NCBI GenBank assembly: GCA_016786765.1
Contig: JAEUUZ010000046.1
Coordinates: 1-64,000 of the forward strand
Length of the DNA: 64,000 nt
Direction of reading: 5' to 3'
From: Chitinophagales bacterium
Lineage (GTDB): Bacteria; Bacteroidota; Bacteroidia; Chitinophagales; LD1
The translations under genes were made by a program, and so were the position numbers. Positions 6,826 through 15,593 of the stretch are shown here, piece by piece; the stretch's first letter is position 1; each line of letters opens with the position of its first letter. The notes under the pieces are model-generated. The model was not told where the DNA came from. It saw only the letters and a program-made list of their open reading frames with translations, and ran no database searches.

Positions 6826-7362
6826 ATGCGCATCATTGGAGGACAATTAAAATCGCGTCAGTTTCACCCACCGCAAAATATCCCAACTCGCCCCACAACG
6901 GATTTTGCAAAGGAAGGACTGTTTAACATGCTCAACAACAATTTCGATTTCGAAGCGGTTAAATTCCTCGATCTCTTTGGCGGCACAGGCAGCATCAGCT
7001 ACGAAATGTCGTCTCGCGGCTGCACCGATATTGCTATTGTGGAGCAGTTTCCTAAATGCGCCAACTTCATCAAAAAAACAGCTAAAGAATTCGGTTTCAC
7101 CGGCATGCGCGTTTTTCCCATGGATGTGTTCAAATACATGCAACATTGCACCGAGCAATACGACCTCATCTTTGCAGGTCCGCCCTATCCACTGCCTAAC
7201 CTCCCCGAAATTCCGGATCTCATCTTTCATTACAAATTGCTGAAAGACGATGGCTGGATCATTATGGAACATAACCCAAATCATAATTTCGAACAACATC
7301 CCAACTTCTTTAAGTTCAAAAACTACGGCACTACCATCTTTGCTATTTTTACAAATAAATGA
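6826..7362 (+). CDS. rsmD: 16S rRNA (guanine-966-N2) methyltransferase RsmD
   Basis: A 178-residue protein with the RsmD layout: MRIIGG at the start, RPTTDFAKEGLFNML at about residues 25-39, the SAM-binding loop DLFGGTGS at about 48-55, and the catalytic-region motif near 118. RsmD methylates G966 of 16S rRNA using S-adenosylmethionine. The odd point is that the [DN]PPY motif reads G118-P-P-Y, with Gly in place of the acidic or amide residue that contacts the target base. The rest of the protein is intact and in frame. It is flanked by DUF3822 and coaD, the usual order in this phylum. Confidence 0.88.
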   Translation: MRIIGGQLKSRQFHPPQNIPTRPTTDFAKEGLFNMLNNNFDFEAVKFLDLFGGTGSISYEMSSRGCTDIAIVEQFPKCANFIKKTAKEFGFTGMRVFPMDVFKYMQHCTEQYDLIFAGPPYPLPNLPEIPDLIFHYKLLKDDGWIIMEHNPNHNFEQHPNFFKFKNYGTTIFAIFTNK

Positions 7363-7405
7363 CAAACCAATCACCAATTCATCACTACATTTGAATATCA
7401 AAACT

Positions 7406-7873
7406 ATGTCGAAAATTGCTGTTTTTCCGGGTTCCTTTGATCCTATCACGGTAGGTCACGTTGATATTGTGAAACGTGCACTGCCGCTGTTCGATAAAAT
7501 CATTATCGCCATTGGAGTCAATTCGCAAAAGCAATCGCTCTACACCCTCGAACAACGCAAAGAATGGATTCAACGCGTGTTCAAAGGCGAAAAGAAAATT
7601 GTTGTCGATAGCTACTCGGGGCTCACCATCAACTATTGCAACGAAAAAAAGGCGAACTACATTCTGCGGGGCATCCGTTCTTCAGCCGATTTCGAATATG
7701 AAAAGACAATCGCTCACCTCAATACCGCCATGTTCCCCAACGTGGAAACCATTTTAATTTTGTCTTCAGCCGAGTTATCATCTATCTCGTCTACCATCGT
7801 GCGCGAGATCATTCGCGGAAAAGGCAAAATCAACAAGTTTGTACCGAAAGAGATTGTAAAAGATTTGAAATGA
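7406..7873 (+). CDS. coaD: Phosphopantetheine adenylyltransferase
   Basis: A 155-residue CoaD, converting 4'-phosphopantetheine and ATP to dephospho-CoA, the penultimate step of CoA synthesis. The nucleotidyltransferase motif GSFDPITVGH (residues about 8-17) and the C-terminal ISSTIVRE motif are both present. The frame is open from 7250, but the ATG at 7406 gives the family-typical start (MSKIAVFPGSFDP) and length. It overlaps the next gene by four bases (ATGA). Confidence 0.95.
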   Translation: MSKIAVFPGSFDPITVGHVDIVKRALPLFDKIIIAIGVNSQKQSLYTLEQRKEWIQRVFKGEKKIVVDSYSGLTINYCNEKKANYILRGIRSSADFEYEKTIAHLNTAMFPNVETILILSSAELSSISSTIVREIIRGKGKINKFVPKEIVKDLK

Positions 7874-8838
7874 ACCAAAGGTTGAAAATAGGAGTGTGGT
7901 TGTTGGCTGCTTGTACGTTTATTGCAAACGGCCTCTTTGCCCAAACTTTGGCCGAGCGCGATTCTGTCAAACTCCTGAAAGCTATGCGGATCGTATATGG
8001 TAATTCCAATTTTAAAATGGATTTCACCCGCAAAGAGATAGATCAAGCGAACAAAGAAGTTGTTGCACTTCGCAGCAGTCCAATCGTAGTGCGTTTAAAA
8101 ACAAACAGACGCCAAATCGAAGCCTATCGCAATGCTGGAGAAACTGCGTTGGCCGATAAAATTGAACTCAAAACACTAAAAACAAATTTGAATATTATCA
8201 GTGCCTGCATTCGATTGTTTAACTACAACCGAATTTATTTCATGGATGTTGACGATAAGCCTCGTTTTGTAGCCACCGATTCGTTAGTGTTTTCAAATCT
8301 GTTGTTCGAAAAAGATACAGCAATCTATTTGCCGCACGATTCGGTTTATTATATGGATTTTGGAGTGCTCTATGGGCGAGATCAAACTAACGAGTGGAAG
8401 TATAAGGAATATGGAAACACAACCGAAGGTGCAACTGTAATTGCCGAAAGTGCTTTCGTTATCCGCGATGCGCAAGATAAACAGTTAGTTCCACCTACAC
8501 CTTTTTATAGTATTGTTTTATTTCAAGGGGGCAAAAAAACGAAAGAGAATTTGCAGAACCTTACTTACGATATAAATCTCTATGGCCCCAACAGCAATTC
8601 CGTTATTCGGTCCGATTTTCAAAGCGCCAACGAATACGATTTTGCTATTAGCCGAATGAACTCGCGTCTTTATCGTTGTTTTTCGCTTATCACTAACCGT
8701 CCCGAGCTGGAAAATAATCCAAAGTTGTGGTTGGAAAACAATCCAAATAAATATCTTTATCCCCTATGGATAAACATAGAAAAGAAATTATTGTCCATCC
8801 AAGAAGGACAGGGCGGTCAGTTTATCAAGAAGTATTAG
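7870..8838 (+). CDS. Exported protein of unknown function
   Basis: A 322-residue protein with an N-terminal signal peptide (hydrophobic residues about 7-22, ending in A-N-G-L-F-A-Q), so it is probably periplasmic or secreted. No lipobox and no sorting domain. The body is mixed alpha/beta with no motif I recognise. It overlaps coaD by four bases at the start and lipB by 73 bases at the end, so it is translated as part of this operon. Without the lipB overlap its last 24 codons would look ordinary. Confidence 0.75.
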   Translation: MNQRLKIGVWLLAACTFIANGLFAQTLAERDSVKLLKAMRIVYGNSNFKMDFTRKEIDQANKEVVALRSSPIVVRLKTNRRQIEAYRNAGETALADKIELKTLKTNLNIISACIRLFNYNRIYFMDVDDKPRFVATDSLVFSNLLFEKDTAIYLPHDSVYYMDFGVLYGRDQTNEWKYKEYGNTTEGATVIAESAFVIRDAQDKQLVPPTPFYSIVLFQGGKKTKENLQNLTYDINLYGPNSNSVIRSDFQSANEYDFAISRMNSRLYRCFSLITNRPELENNPKLWLENNPNKYLYPLWINIEKKLLSIQEGQGGQFIKKY

Positions 8839-9434
8839 ACCTTCAGTTGCAGTTGTTCCAACAAGCCACTGCACTCAAATTACAAGATTTACCTGCCCAA
8901 AATCATTTGCTGTTTTGCGAACATGAGCCTACGTATACCTTAGGGAAAAATGGCGATATGGGAAATATGCTTTTCATCCCCGAAAAAGTAGGAGCGGCTT
9001 TTCATACTATCGACAGGGGAGGAGACATCACCTTCCACGGTCCTGGGCAACTCGTTGTTTATCCTATTTTCGATCTCGATAATTTTGGCATCGGCACTGC
9101 TCGCTTTGTTGAAATTCTGGAAGAAGCGGTTATCCATACCCTCAAGCATTTCGGCATTACCTCCGATCGATTGCCGGGTGCTGCAGGCATTTGGGTAAAT
9201 CAATACACTTTCCCCAAAAAGGTATGTGCTATTGGCATCAAGGTAAGCCGACATATAACCATGCACGGCATCGCCATCAACATCAATACCGATTTAGCGT
9301 GGTTCTCGAAAATTGTGCCCTGCGGTTTGCAAAATAAAGGTGTAACCAGTATAGCCGAACTAACAGGAAAAGACTATACGTTTAAAGAAGTTGAAAATGT
9401 TTTTCTGGAAGAATTGAAAAAACTGCTTTCGTAA
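8766..9434 (+). CDS. lipB: Octanoyltransferase LipB
   Basis: A 222-residue lipoyl(octanoyl) transferase, moving octanoyl groups from acyl carrier protein to lipoyl domains such as that of the E2 subunit encoded at 26237-27541. Conserved segments are RGGDITFHGPGQ (residues 84-95), KVCAIGIKV (about 152-160) with the catalytic Lys, and VPCGLQNKGVTS with the catalytic Cys186. The ATG at 8766 lies 73 bp inside the preceding gene; later starts would leave a shorter N terminus than the family usually has. It ends tail-to-tail with the CAP-domain gene, whose stop codon is immediately adjacent. Confidence 0.95.
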   Translation: MDKHRKEIIVHPRRTGRSVYQEVLDLQLQLFQQATALKLQDLPAQNHLLFCEHEPTYTLGKNGDMGNMLFIPEKVGAAFHTIDRGGDITFHGPGQLVVYPIFDLDNFGIGTARFVEILEEAVIHTLKHFGITSDRLPGAAGIWVNQYTFPKKVCAIGIKVSRHITMHGIAININTDLAWFSKIVPCGLQNKGVTSIAELTGKDYTFKEVENVFLEELKKLLS

Positions 9435-10073
9435 TTAACGCACTCCAAAGTCGTGGGTAGTTCTGAAGTAGAAATAGCCGTCATTTCCGGTACCATCAAA
9501 CAACAAGGAACAACCCAATAAGGTATTGCGCTTATCGAGCATATTAATATTGTGCTCTTTCGATCGGCTTAAGTACAAAATAACTTTATCGGCAACTTGT
9601 GTATAGGTTTCCGGGTTGTTCATATCTACAAACATTCTGGCAATATTCTCGGCAATATGCTGCCCGAAAAAGCCGCACATCTCTACTCGATTATTCAATG
9701 CGCGTAACGAGGAGTTATAGGGATTTTCATGGGCAAAAAACTTCTTCTTCACCATTTGGTCCGTATGTATCGAAGCCGCATCGCGCAGTCTTGGTTCAAA
9801 TGCCAATGCCGAAGCGCCACGTGCCGTTCTGTATTTGTTCAACGCGAAGAACAAAGCAGCGTTCATTAAATCATAGTCGAAATTCATCGGATCTACAAAT
9901 TCCTGTGCTTCATCCAAGGCATAAAAGGTTTGCCAAGTCATGCCTTTATAACGTTCATCTTCAAAAACAGACGATTCGTTATATTTCTGAATATCAGCTA
10001 AATACTTTTCAGCTTGCGCATCGGCAGACACAAAAGCAAATGTTGCGAGTAATATAAAAAGCGTTTTCACCAT
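9435..10073 (-). CDS. CAP (SCP/PR1) domain secreted protein
   Basis: A 212-residue protein with a signal peptide (residues 1-19, ending S-A-D-A-Q) and a CAP domain. Visible signatures are ALNKYRTARGASAL, RLRDAASIHTDQM, KKKFFAHENP and GQHIAENIA, the usual four conserved blocks with two His and Glu positions. Bacterial CAP proteins are extracytoplasmic and their biochemical role is mostly unknown. No sorting domain is attached, so it is probably periplasmic. Confidence 0.85.
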   Translation of the reverse strand: MVKTLFILLATFAFVSADAQAEKYLADIQKYNESSVFEDERYKGMTWQTFYALDEAQEFVDPMNFDYDLMNAALFFALNKYRTARGASALAFEPRLRDAASIHTDQMVKKKFFAHENPYNSSLRALNNRVEMCGFFGQHIAENIARMFVDMNNPETYTQVADKVILYLSRSKEHNINMLDKRNTLLGCSLLFDGTGNDGYFYFRTTHDFGVR

Positions 10074-10119
10074 ACTAAAGTAAAAACGCTTTTCACAAGA
10101 AAATATTACTTAATAATTA

Positions 10120-11049
10120 TTAACGAGTGGCAGGTGTAGGTTCAGTACTGTCGAATTTCACTTCACAAATCACACCGTAGTGATCGCTCAAGTCTTTTTT
10201 GCCGTTTTTCAACCGTTTCTTTAAAACACTCACTTTTCGTTCAGTTCTAGAAATTTTCGCACCGTTGTGACGCAGTAAAATGTAATCAAATGTAGTTCTG
10301 TGTTTCTTCCAACTGCCGGTAATTAACTCGTTTTTCGAACCATCATAGGTCTCTTTTTGTAACCCGTCCAATTGTCCGTTTTCAGCATCCAAACATTCCA
10401 ACATGTTACAGTATTCCTCTTTAATCAAGGTTTCCGTATTCATATCCCCGCAAATAATCTGAGGAACGCCTTCTTTCTTATTTACCGAAAGCAATTCTTT
10501 ATACATCATGTCAAATTGCTGTTTTCTGATTTCCGGGTAAAACTCCGATTGCATGTGCGTACCTAAAATCTGGAAGGTTTTTCCGTTAGGCAATGTTCCT
10601 TCCATTAAAGCTGCCCCTTTGTATGAAAAGAAATCTGACCCTTTTCCGGGAGGGAACTGAACGGTATTCAATAATTTCAACGGAATCTTACTTACAATCC
10701 ATACGCCACTGTTGATTCGATCAATGCGCTTTGGCTCGTTAAACGGACCATACATATAGGGAAAACTGCCTGCCAATTTTTTGCGAAGCACACCTAACGC
10801 CTTTTTGTGGAAGGCTTCCTGAAAAACAATAATGTCGTAGTCCGATTTGATTAATGTATCGCCAATGGCTTGTGCTCTTTCCATTCTCCCGGGCATAGGC
10901 ACCAAAGCCGGTAGCATATAAATATTCCACGATAGGATTTTTAGGTCGGAAGTTCTAACCGAGACTTCGTCCTTATCGTTGGGCAAAGCAAACGCAGCAA
11001 GCGAACAGCAGGAAACCAAAAGGAGAACTATTGTTTTAAACTTTGTCAT
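10120..11049 (-). CDS. Endonuclease/exonuclease/phosphatase-fold protein, sphingomyelinase-like
   Basis: A 309-residue exported protein (signal peptide about 1-22). The EEP fold is shown by LKILSWNIYMLP near residue 36, the Glu in IVFQEAF, the THMQSE segment, the GDMNTE motif, and the C-terminal SDHYGVICEV with catalytic His. The arrangement resembles bacterial neutral sphingomyelinase/phospholipase C family members, which cleave phosphodiesters with Mg2+. Sphingolipids occur in Bacteroidota membranes, so an endogenous or environmental lipid substrate is possible; DNA or other phosphodiesters cannot be excluded. Confidence 0.8.
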   Translation of the reverse strand: MTKFKTIVLLLVSCCSLAAFALPNDKDEVSVRTSDLKILSWNIYMLPALVPMPGRMERAQAIGDTLIKSDYDIIVFQEAFHKKALGVLRKKLAGSFPYMYGPFNEPKRIDRINSGVWIVSKIPLKLLNTVQFPPGKGSDFFSYKGAALMEGTLPNGKTFQILGTHMQSEFYPEIRKQQFDMMYKELLSVNKKEGVPQIICGDMNTETLIKEEYCNMLECLDAENGQLDGLQKETYDGSKNELITGSWKKHRTTFDYILLRHNGAKISRTERKVSVLKKRLKNGKKDLSDHYGVICEVKFDSTEPTPATR

Positions 11050-11230
11050 GCGTTTTAATTATTTATCCAAAAATCGCTTTTCTCTTTCATATTTACGTGG
11101 CGCTATCAATAAGAAATCGTTAAGTATCAGTAAGTGGAAGCTGAATTATACGAATGCATGCTTTTTTTCAGTCAACTCATATTGGATTTGCCCGAAATAG
11201 TAGTTATTTGCCCACTTAAATAATCCTACT

Positions 11231-12142
11231 TTGCCACTAAAGTCTACCCAAGCCGGAAAACGTGCCCTCATCGCCATGCATCTCTCAGTTTTGTTATGGG
11301 GCTTAACGGGTGTACTCGGACGAGGCATTAATCTCTCTGAAGGCTATTTGGTTTGGTACCGAATTATGATTGCCTCTGTTACGTTGGGCATTTATGCTGT
11401 TTTAACGAAGCGCTTCGTTCTTCCTTCCAAACGCGACTGGATCAAAATGACCGGAATAGGAGTTCTCCTTACCATACATTGGCTCTTTTTCTATGGAGCC
11501 ATCAAGTATTCCAATATTTCCATTACATTAAGTATGCTCGCCTCCCAAGCACTCTTTACCGTTTTTTTTGAATACCTCATTCTCCGAAAACCTATCGCCA
11601 AATCCGAAATTGTATTCAGCCTAATGGCTATGGCCGGCATTTGGATCATTTTTTATAGCGAACAGATTTTCTTCACGGGTATCATTTTAGCCATCATCGC
11701 CTCCGGGGTGGGTTCCCTTTTCAATATTCTCAACAAACCCATTTTGGAAACAAACGAACCGGTGATGGTCTCCTTCATCGAAATTGGAACAGGCTTTCTT
11801 TTTCTTACTTGCGTGCTTCCGTTTTACACTACCTTTTTTGGTATCGAAAAGGTATTTCCCAATTCCACCGATTGGATGTTGCTCTTCATCTTGGCTTTTT
11901 TCTGTACCCACCTCACCCTCATTTTGTCGCTCAGCGCCCTAAAATACCTCGATGCTTTTACGTTAAATTTGTCGATAAATTTAGAACCTATCTATGGAAT
12001 TGCTTTAGCTTTTTTCTTGTATAATGAGCATAAGGTGCTGAATTACAGATTCTATATAGGTGGTTTGTTAATCCTTTTTTCAGTGTTGATGCACGGATAC
12101 TACCAAGCAAAAAAAGTCAAACAAAGTGCAGAGATTTATTAA
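11231..12142 (+). CDS. EamA/DMT family transporter
   Basis: A 303-residue integral membrane protein with about ten hydrophobic segments arranged as two EamA repeats, the drug/metabolite transporter layout. The start is a TTG at 11231; an ATG at 11276 would remove the positively charged N-terminal stretch and is less likely. Substrate unknown; members export amino acids, nucleotides or other small metabolites. It ends 32 bp before glmM on the same strand. The stretch before it (11050-11230) holds nothing I can identify. Confidence 0.82.
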   Translation: MPLKSTQAGKRALIAMHLSVLLWGLTGVLGRGINLSEGYLVWYRIMIASVTLGIYAVLTKRFVLPSKRDWIKMTGIGVLLTIHWLFFYGAIKYSNISITLSMLASQALFTVFFEYLILRKPIAKSEIVFSLMAMAGIWIIFYSEQIFFTGIILAIIASGVGSLFNILNKPILETNEPVMVSFIEIGTGFLFLTCVLPFYTTFFGIEKVFPNSTDWMLLFILAFFCTHLTLILSLSALKYLDAFTLNLSINLEPIYGIALAFFLYNEHKVLNYRFYIGGLLILFSVLMHGYYQAKKVKQSAEIY

Positions 12143-12174
12143 ACTTGCACCTCATAAAATTTAAAATTTTCACC

Positions 12175-13566
12175 TTGTCACTCATTAAGTCAATATCAGG
12201 AATCAGAGGAACCATCGGAGGCTTTCCGGGTTCAAATCTTACACCGGAGGATATCATGAAGTTTACGGCCGCTTTCGGAACTTGGGTTATCGAAACAACA
12301 GGCAACCGTAAAATTGTGATTGGGCGCGATGCCAGAATCTCAGGTCAAATGGTTAATAATATCGTAACCGGTACACTCATGTCTATCGGCATCGATGTGG
12401 TAGATTTGGGGCTATCGACCACTCCTACCGTAGAACTTGCCGTGCATGACGAACGTGCCGGAGGAGGTATTATTATCACCGCTTCCCATAATCCGAAGCA
12501 ATGGAATGCCCTTAAACTATTGAACTCGCATGGCGAATTCATTTCCGCCAAAGCAGGCGAGGAGGTGTTGCGCATTGCCGAAGACAAAGCCATCGAGTAC
12601 GAAGAAGTAAGCTCCATTGGTTCGTATAGCACTGATGATACGTACATCGACAAACACATCGAACGCATTCTAAAATTGAAATTAGTGGATGTGGAGGCGA
12701 TAAAAGCGAAGAACCTTAAAGTGGTGATCGATTGCGTGAACTCAACAGGAGGTATTGCCGTTCCGAAGTTATTGCGTGCCCTAGGCGTTGAACAAATCAC
12801 GGAATTGTACACTGAGCCAAACGGACAGTTCCCACATAATCCGGAGCCGCTGCCCGAAAACTTGAGCGAATTGTCGAATCAGGTGAAAAAGTACAAAGCC
12901 GACTTAGGTATTGCAGTAGACCCGGATGTGGATCGCCTAGCCCTTGTTTGCGAAAGCGGTGAAATGTTTGGCGAAGAATATACATTGGTAGCTGTAGCGG
13001 ATTATGTGTTGGCGAACAAGAAAGGGAATACCGTATCGAACTTGTCGTCTACTCGCGCATTGCAAGATGTTACCGAGAAAGCCGGACAAGAATATCACGC
13101 TTCTGCCGTTGGCGAAGTAAACGTGGTACAGAAAATGAAGGAAGTAAAGGCTGTTATCGGAGGTGAAGGCAACGGAGGGATCATTTACCCTGAATTGCAC
13201 TACGGCCGCGATGCTTTAGTGGGAATCGCTTTGTTCCTTACCCATTTGGTGAAATCGAACAAAACGGCTTCAATTCTACGTGCCACATATCCGAATTACG
13301 TTATCGCCAAGAAGAAATTAGACTTAGATACAAGTGCTAACATCGATAAACTCTTCGATCAAGTTGGCGAAAAATATGCTAACTACGATGTGAATACCGA
13401 AGATGGTGTGAAAATAACCTTTGATAAAGATTGGGTTCACCTCCGCAGATCGAACACAGAGCCTATTATCCGTATTTACGCGGAAAGTACTTCGGCAACG
13501 TCTTCGGAGAATATTGCCAATCAAATCATGAAAGATTTGCAGTATTTCAGCTCTGGAAGAAATTAA
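12175..13566 (+). CDS. glmM: Phosphoglucosamine mutase
   Basis: A 463-residue alpha-D-phosphohexomutase converting glucosamine-6-phosphate to glucosamine-1-phosphate for peptidoglycan and LPS. All four sites are present: TASHNP with the phosphorylated Ser (about residue 104), the Mg site DPDVDRL, the sugar loop GEGNGG, and the phosphate-binding loop RRSNTEPIIRIY. The TTG at 12175 is chosen because it gives the family start LSLIKSISGIRGTIGG; a TTG ten codons earlier is possible. Followed by a strong terminator. Confidence 0.93.
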   Translation: MSLIKSISGIRGTIGGFPGSNLTPEDIMKFTAAFGTWVIETTGNRKIVIGRDARISGQMVNNIVTGTLMSIGIDVVDLGLSTTPTVELAVHDERAGGGIIITASHNPKQWNALKLLNSHGEFISAKAGEEVLRIAEDKAIEYEEVSSIGSYSTDDTYIDKHIERILKLKLVDVEAIKAKNLKVVIDCVNSTGGIAVPKLLRALGVEQITELYTEPNGQFPHNPEPLPENLSELSNQVKKYKADLGIAVDPDVDRLALVCESGEMFGEEYTLVAVADYVLANKKGNTVSNLSSTRALQDVTEKAGQEYHASAVGEVNVVQKMKEVKAVIGGEGNGGIIYPELHYGRDALVGIALFLTHLVKSNKTASILRATYPNYVIAKKKLDLDTSANIDKLFDQVGEKYANYDVNTEDGVKITFDKDWVHLRRSNTEPIIRIYAESTSATSSENIANQIMKDLQYFSSGRN

Positions 13567-13586
13567 TTCCGGCTAAAACATATAAA

Positions 13587-13624
13587 AACGCCTGCTCTGC
13601 AAAAGAGCAGGCGTTTTCTTTTTG
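13587..13624 (+). terminator. Rho-independent terminator after glmM
   Basis: Twelve-base stem AACGCCTGCTCT / AGAGCAGGCGTT around a short GCAAA loop, followed by a T-rich run. It separates glmM from the peroxidase gene and rules out the longer reading frame that would start the latter at 13431. Confidence 0.9.
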
Positions 13625-13658
13625 GAAGAAGCATAGCATTTTCATAGTTTCGTGGCTT

Positions 13659-15593
13659 ATGCGAAATATAGTTTTGCTTTTTCTGTTTTTCGGATTGGTG
13701 GGTTTTACCACACGCAAAATTGTGGCGCCACTCAATGCCGAAGTATATGCTTCCAACCGAACCATCCAATGGTTTGGCGAAGAACTCTATGCGCTCAATC
13801 AAGAACTGAATACTGCGTTAAGCACATCCGACAGATCAACTTTACAACTTCAATATCGAAAAGCCCGACAGCATTATAAGCATATCGAGTTTTGGGTAGA
13901 GTATTTCTATCCGCGTCCGGCTAAGTTCTATATTAACGGTCCACTCGTCCCTAAATATGACGAAGCCTTTGGCAATCTCCGCATCGAACCCAATGGCTTT
14001 CAGCGCATCGAAGAAATCCTATTCGCTTCTTCCGAGAGCATAGATACATCTGAGTTATATCCCGAAATTCGTTCCCTCCAACAGCATTTGGTGCCCATGT
14101 TCAGCACCAATTACTATTCAAAAATGGGTATATCGGATGGCATGTTGCTGGAAATGTGTCAAATAGAACTCCACAGAATAGCTAGCTTGAACCTCAACGG
14201 CTATGATGCTACAATAACAAAGGACAACATTATCGAAACAAAAGCTTGTTTGGAAGGCATCCAAAAAGTTATTGGCTTTTTTGGGGATAATCCTTCAATA
14301 GCGAATAAACCTGAAAGTGAGATTGTATCGATTGTGGCTGTTAGTATTCAGCTGCAAATGGAAATCGATTCAGCAATAGCGGCTATAGATAGAAATACCA
14401 ATTATGATTCATTTAATCGATTAGCTTTTATTCGTCAACATATCTTCATGCTGAACATCAGTTTGATTGATTTTCATCAGGTATTAGCATTGCCTTGGTC
14501 GAACCGGATGCAAGCGCTTGACTTGAAGCAACGGAATTTATTCTCAAAAGCAGCTTACAACCCATCTTACTTTGCCCCTTATAATTTCGATACCACTTTG
14601 TTAGACAAGAAAGTGGCCTTAGGTCGATTACTGTTTTTCGATCCTATTTTGTCGGGTGACGGTAAACGCAGTTGCGCCAGTTGTCATAATCCCGATTTGG
14701 GTTTTGGCGATGGACAGGCGAAAAGTATTGCTATGGACAAAAACGGCATAGTAGCCCGTAATGCACCTCCGCTTTTCAATCTGGCTTATGCGAACAGCTT
14801 TTTCGATGATGGACGAGCATTTTCACTCGAAGAACAAGTTTCGGAGGTGTTGCACAACAAAGTGGAAATGCGCAGTTCGCTCAAAGAGATTTGTGAAAAG
14901 CTAAAAGGCAGCGATGAGTATCAAAAATTGTTTGCTGAAGCCTTTGAAGGTTCATCTGGAGCTACCATCACCGCCTATGCTGTACAACGGGCTATTGCAG
15001 CTTATGAACGAACGCTCACTTCGTTTAACAGTCGATTCGATCAATATTTAGCCGGAAACGCTAAAGCATTAACCCCTCGCGAACATAACGGTTACAATCT
15101 TTTTGCCGGAAAAGCATTGTGTGGTTCATGCCACTTTCTTCCTTTATTTAGCGGTATTACTCCGCCTTTCTATGGCGAAACAGAGTTTGAAGTGATTGGT
15201 ACGCCTGAGACGTCCGACAATAAGGCATTAGATGCCGACAGCGGTCGATGTAAAATCACCAAACGCGATTTACATTTGCATGCCTTCAAAACGCCTACAG
15301 TGCGTAATATTGCAGAAACAGCACCATATATGCATAATGGAGCATATACAAAACTCGAAGATGTAGTAGAATTCTATCACAAAGGCGGAGGTGTAGGCTT
15401 AGGCTTCAATGTCCCCAATCAAACCTTGCCGTTCGATTCGCTTACATTAAATGCAACCGAAAAACAAGATATCGTCCTTTTCATGAAAACCCTCAGCGAT
15501 GTATCTGCTGCGCAAAAGCAAAAACCAAAGCGCCTACCTTCTTTCGGAAACAATGCTGCTTTGAATGCCCGAAAAATAGGAGGGGAGTATTAA
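13659..15593 (+). CDS. Di-haem cytochrome c peroxidase / MauG-like, long N terminus
   Basis: A 644-residue exported protein whose C-terminal half is a bacterial cytochrome c peroxidase. Two haem sites, CASCH at about residue 339 and CGSCH at about 488, and the conserved KTPTVRNIAETAPYMHNG block are present. Residues 1-300 are an extra helical domain after an N-terminal hydrophobic signal/anchor, a form often seen in Bacteroidota next to iron or methanobactin-like functions, though no such partner is seen here. It would reduce peroxide in the periplasm or oxidise a partner. The start is the ATG at 13659, after the glmM terminator. It overlaps the convergent M42 gene by four bases. Confidence 0.85.
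   Translation: MRNIVLLFLFFGLVGFTTRKIVAPLNAEVYASNRTIQWFGEELYALNQELNTALSTSDRSTLQLQYRKARQHYKHIEFWVEYFYPRPAKFYINGPLVPKYDEAFGNLRIEPNGFQRIEEILFASSESIDTSELYPEIRSLQQHLVPMFSTNYYSKMGISDGMLLEMCQIELHRIASLNLNGYDATITKDNIIETKACLEGIQKVIGFFGDNPSIANKPESEIVSIVAVSIQLQMEIDSAIAAIDRNTNYDSFNRLAFIRQHIFMLNISLIDFHQVLALPWSNRMQALDLKQRNLFSKAAYNPSYFAPYNFDTTLLDKKVALGRLLFFDPILSGDGKRSCASCHNPDLGFGDGQAKSIAMDKNGIVARNAPPLFNLAYANSFFDDGRAFSLEEQVSEVLHNKVEMRSSLKEICEKLKGSDEYQKLFAEAFEGSSGATITAYAVQRAIAAYERTLTSFNSRFDQYLAGNAKALTPREHNGYNLFAGKALCGSCHFLPLFSGITPPFYGETEFEVIGTPETSDNKALDADSGRCKITKRDLHLHAFKTPTVRNIAETAPYMHNGAYTKLEDVVEFYHKGGGVGLGFNVPNQTLPFDSLTLNATEKQDIVLFMKTLSDVSAAQKQKPKRLPSFGNNAALNARKIGGEY

Noticed and set aside
6847-7449. Minus-strand frame opposite rsmD
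   Set aside because: Complete overlap with a well-supported gene; its product has no domain.
13431-13658. Upstream extension of the peroxidase gene
   Set aside because: It overlaps the end of glmM and crosses a strong terminator; the internal ATG at 13659 opens directly into a signal segment.
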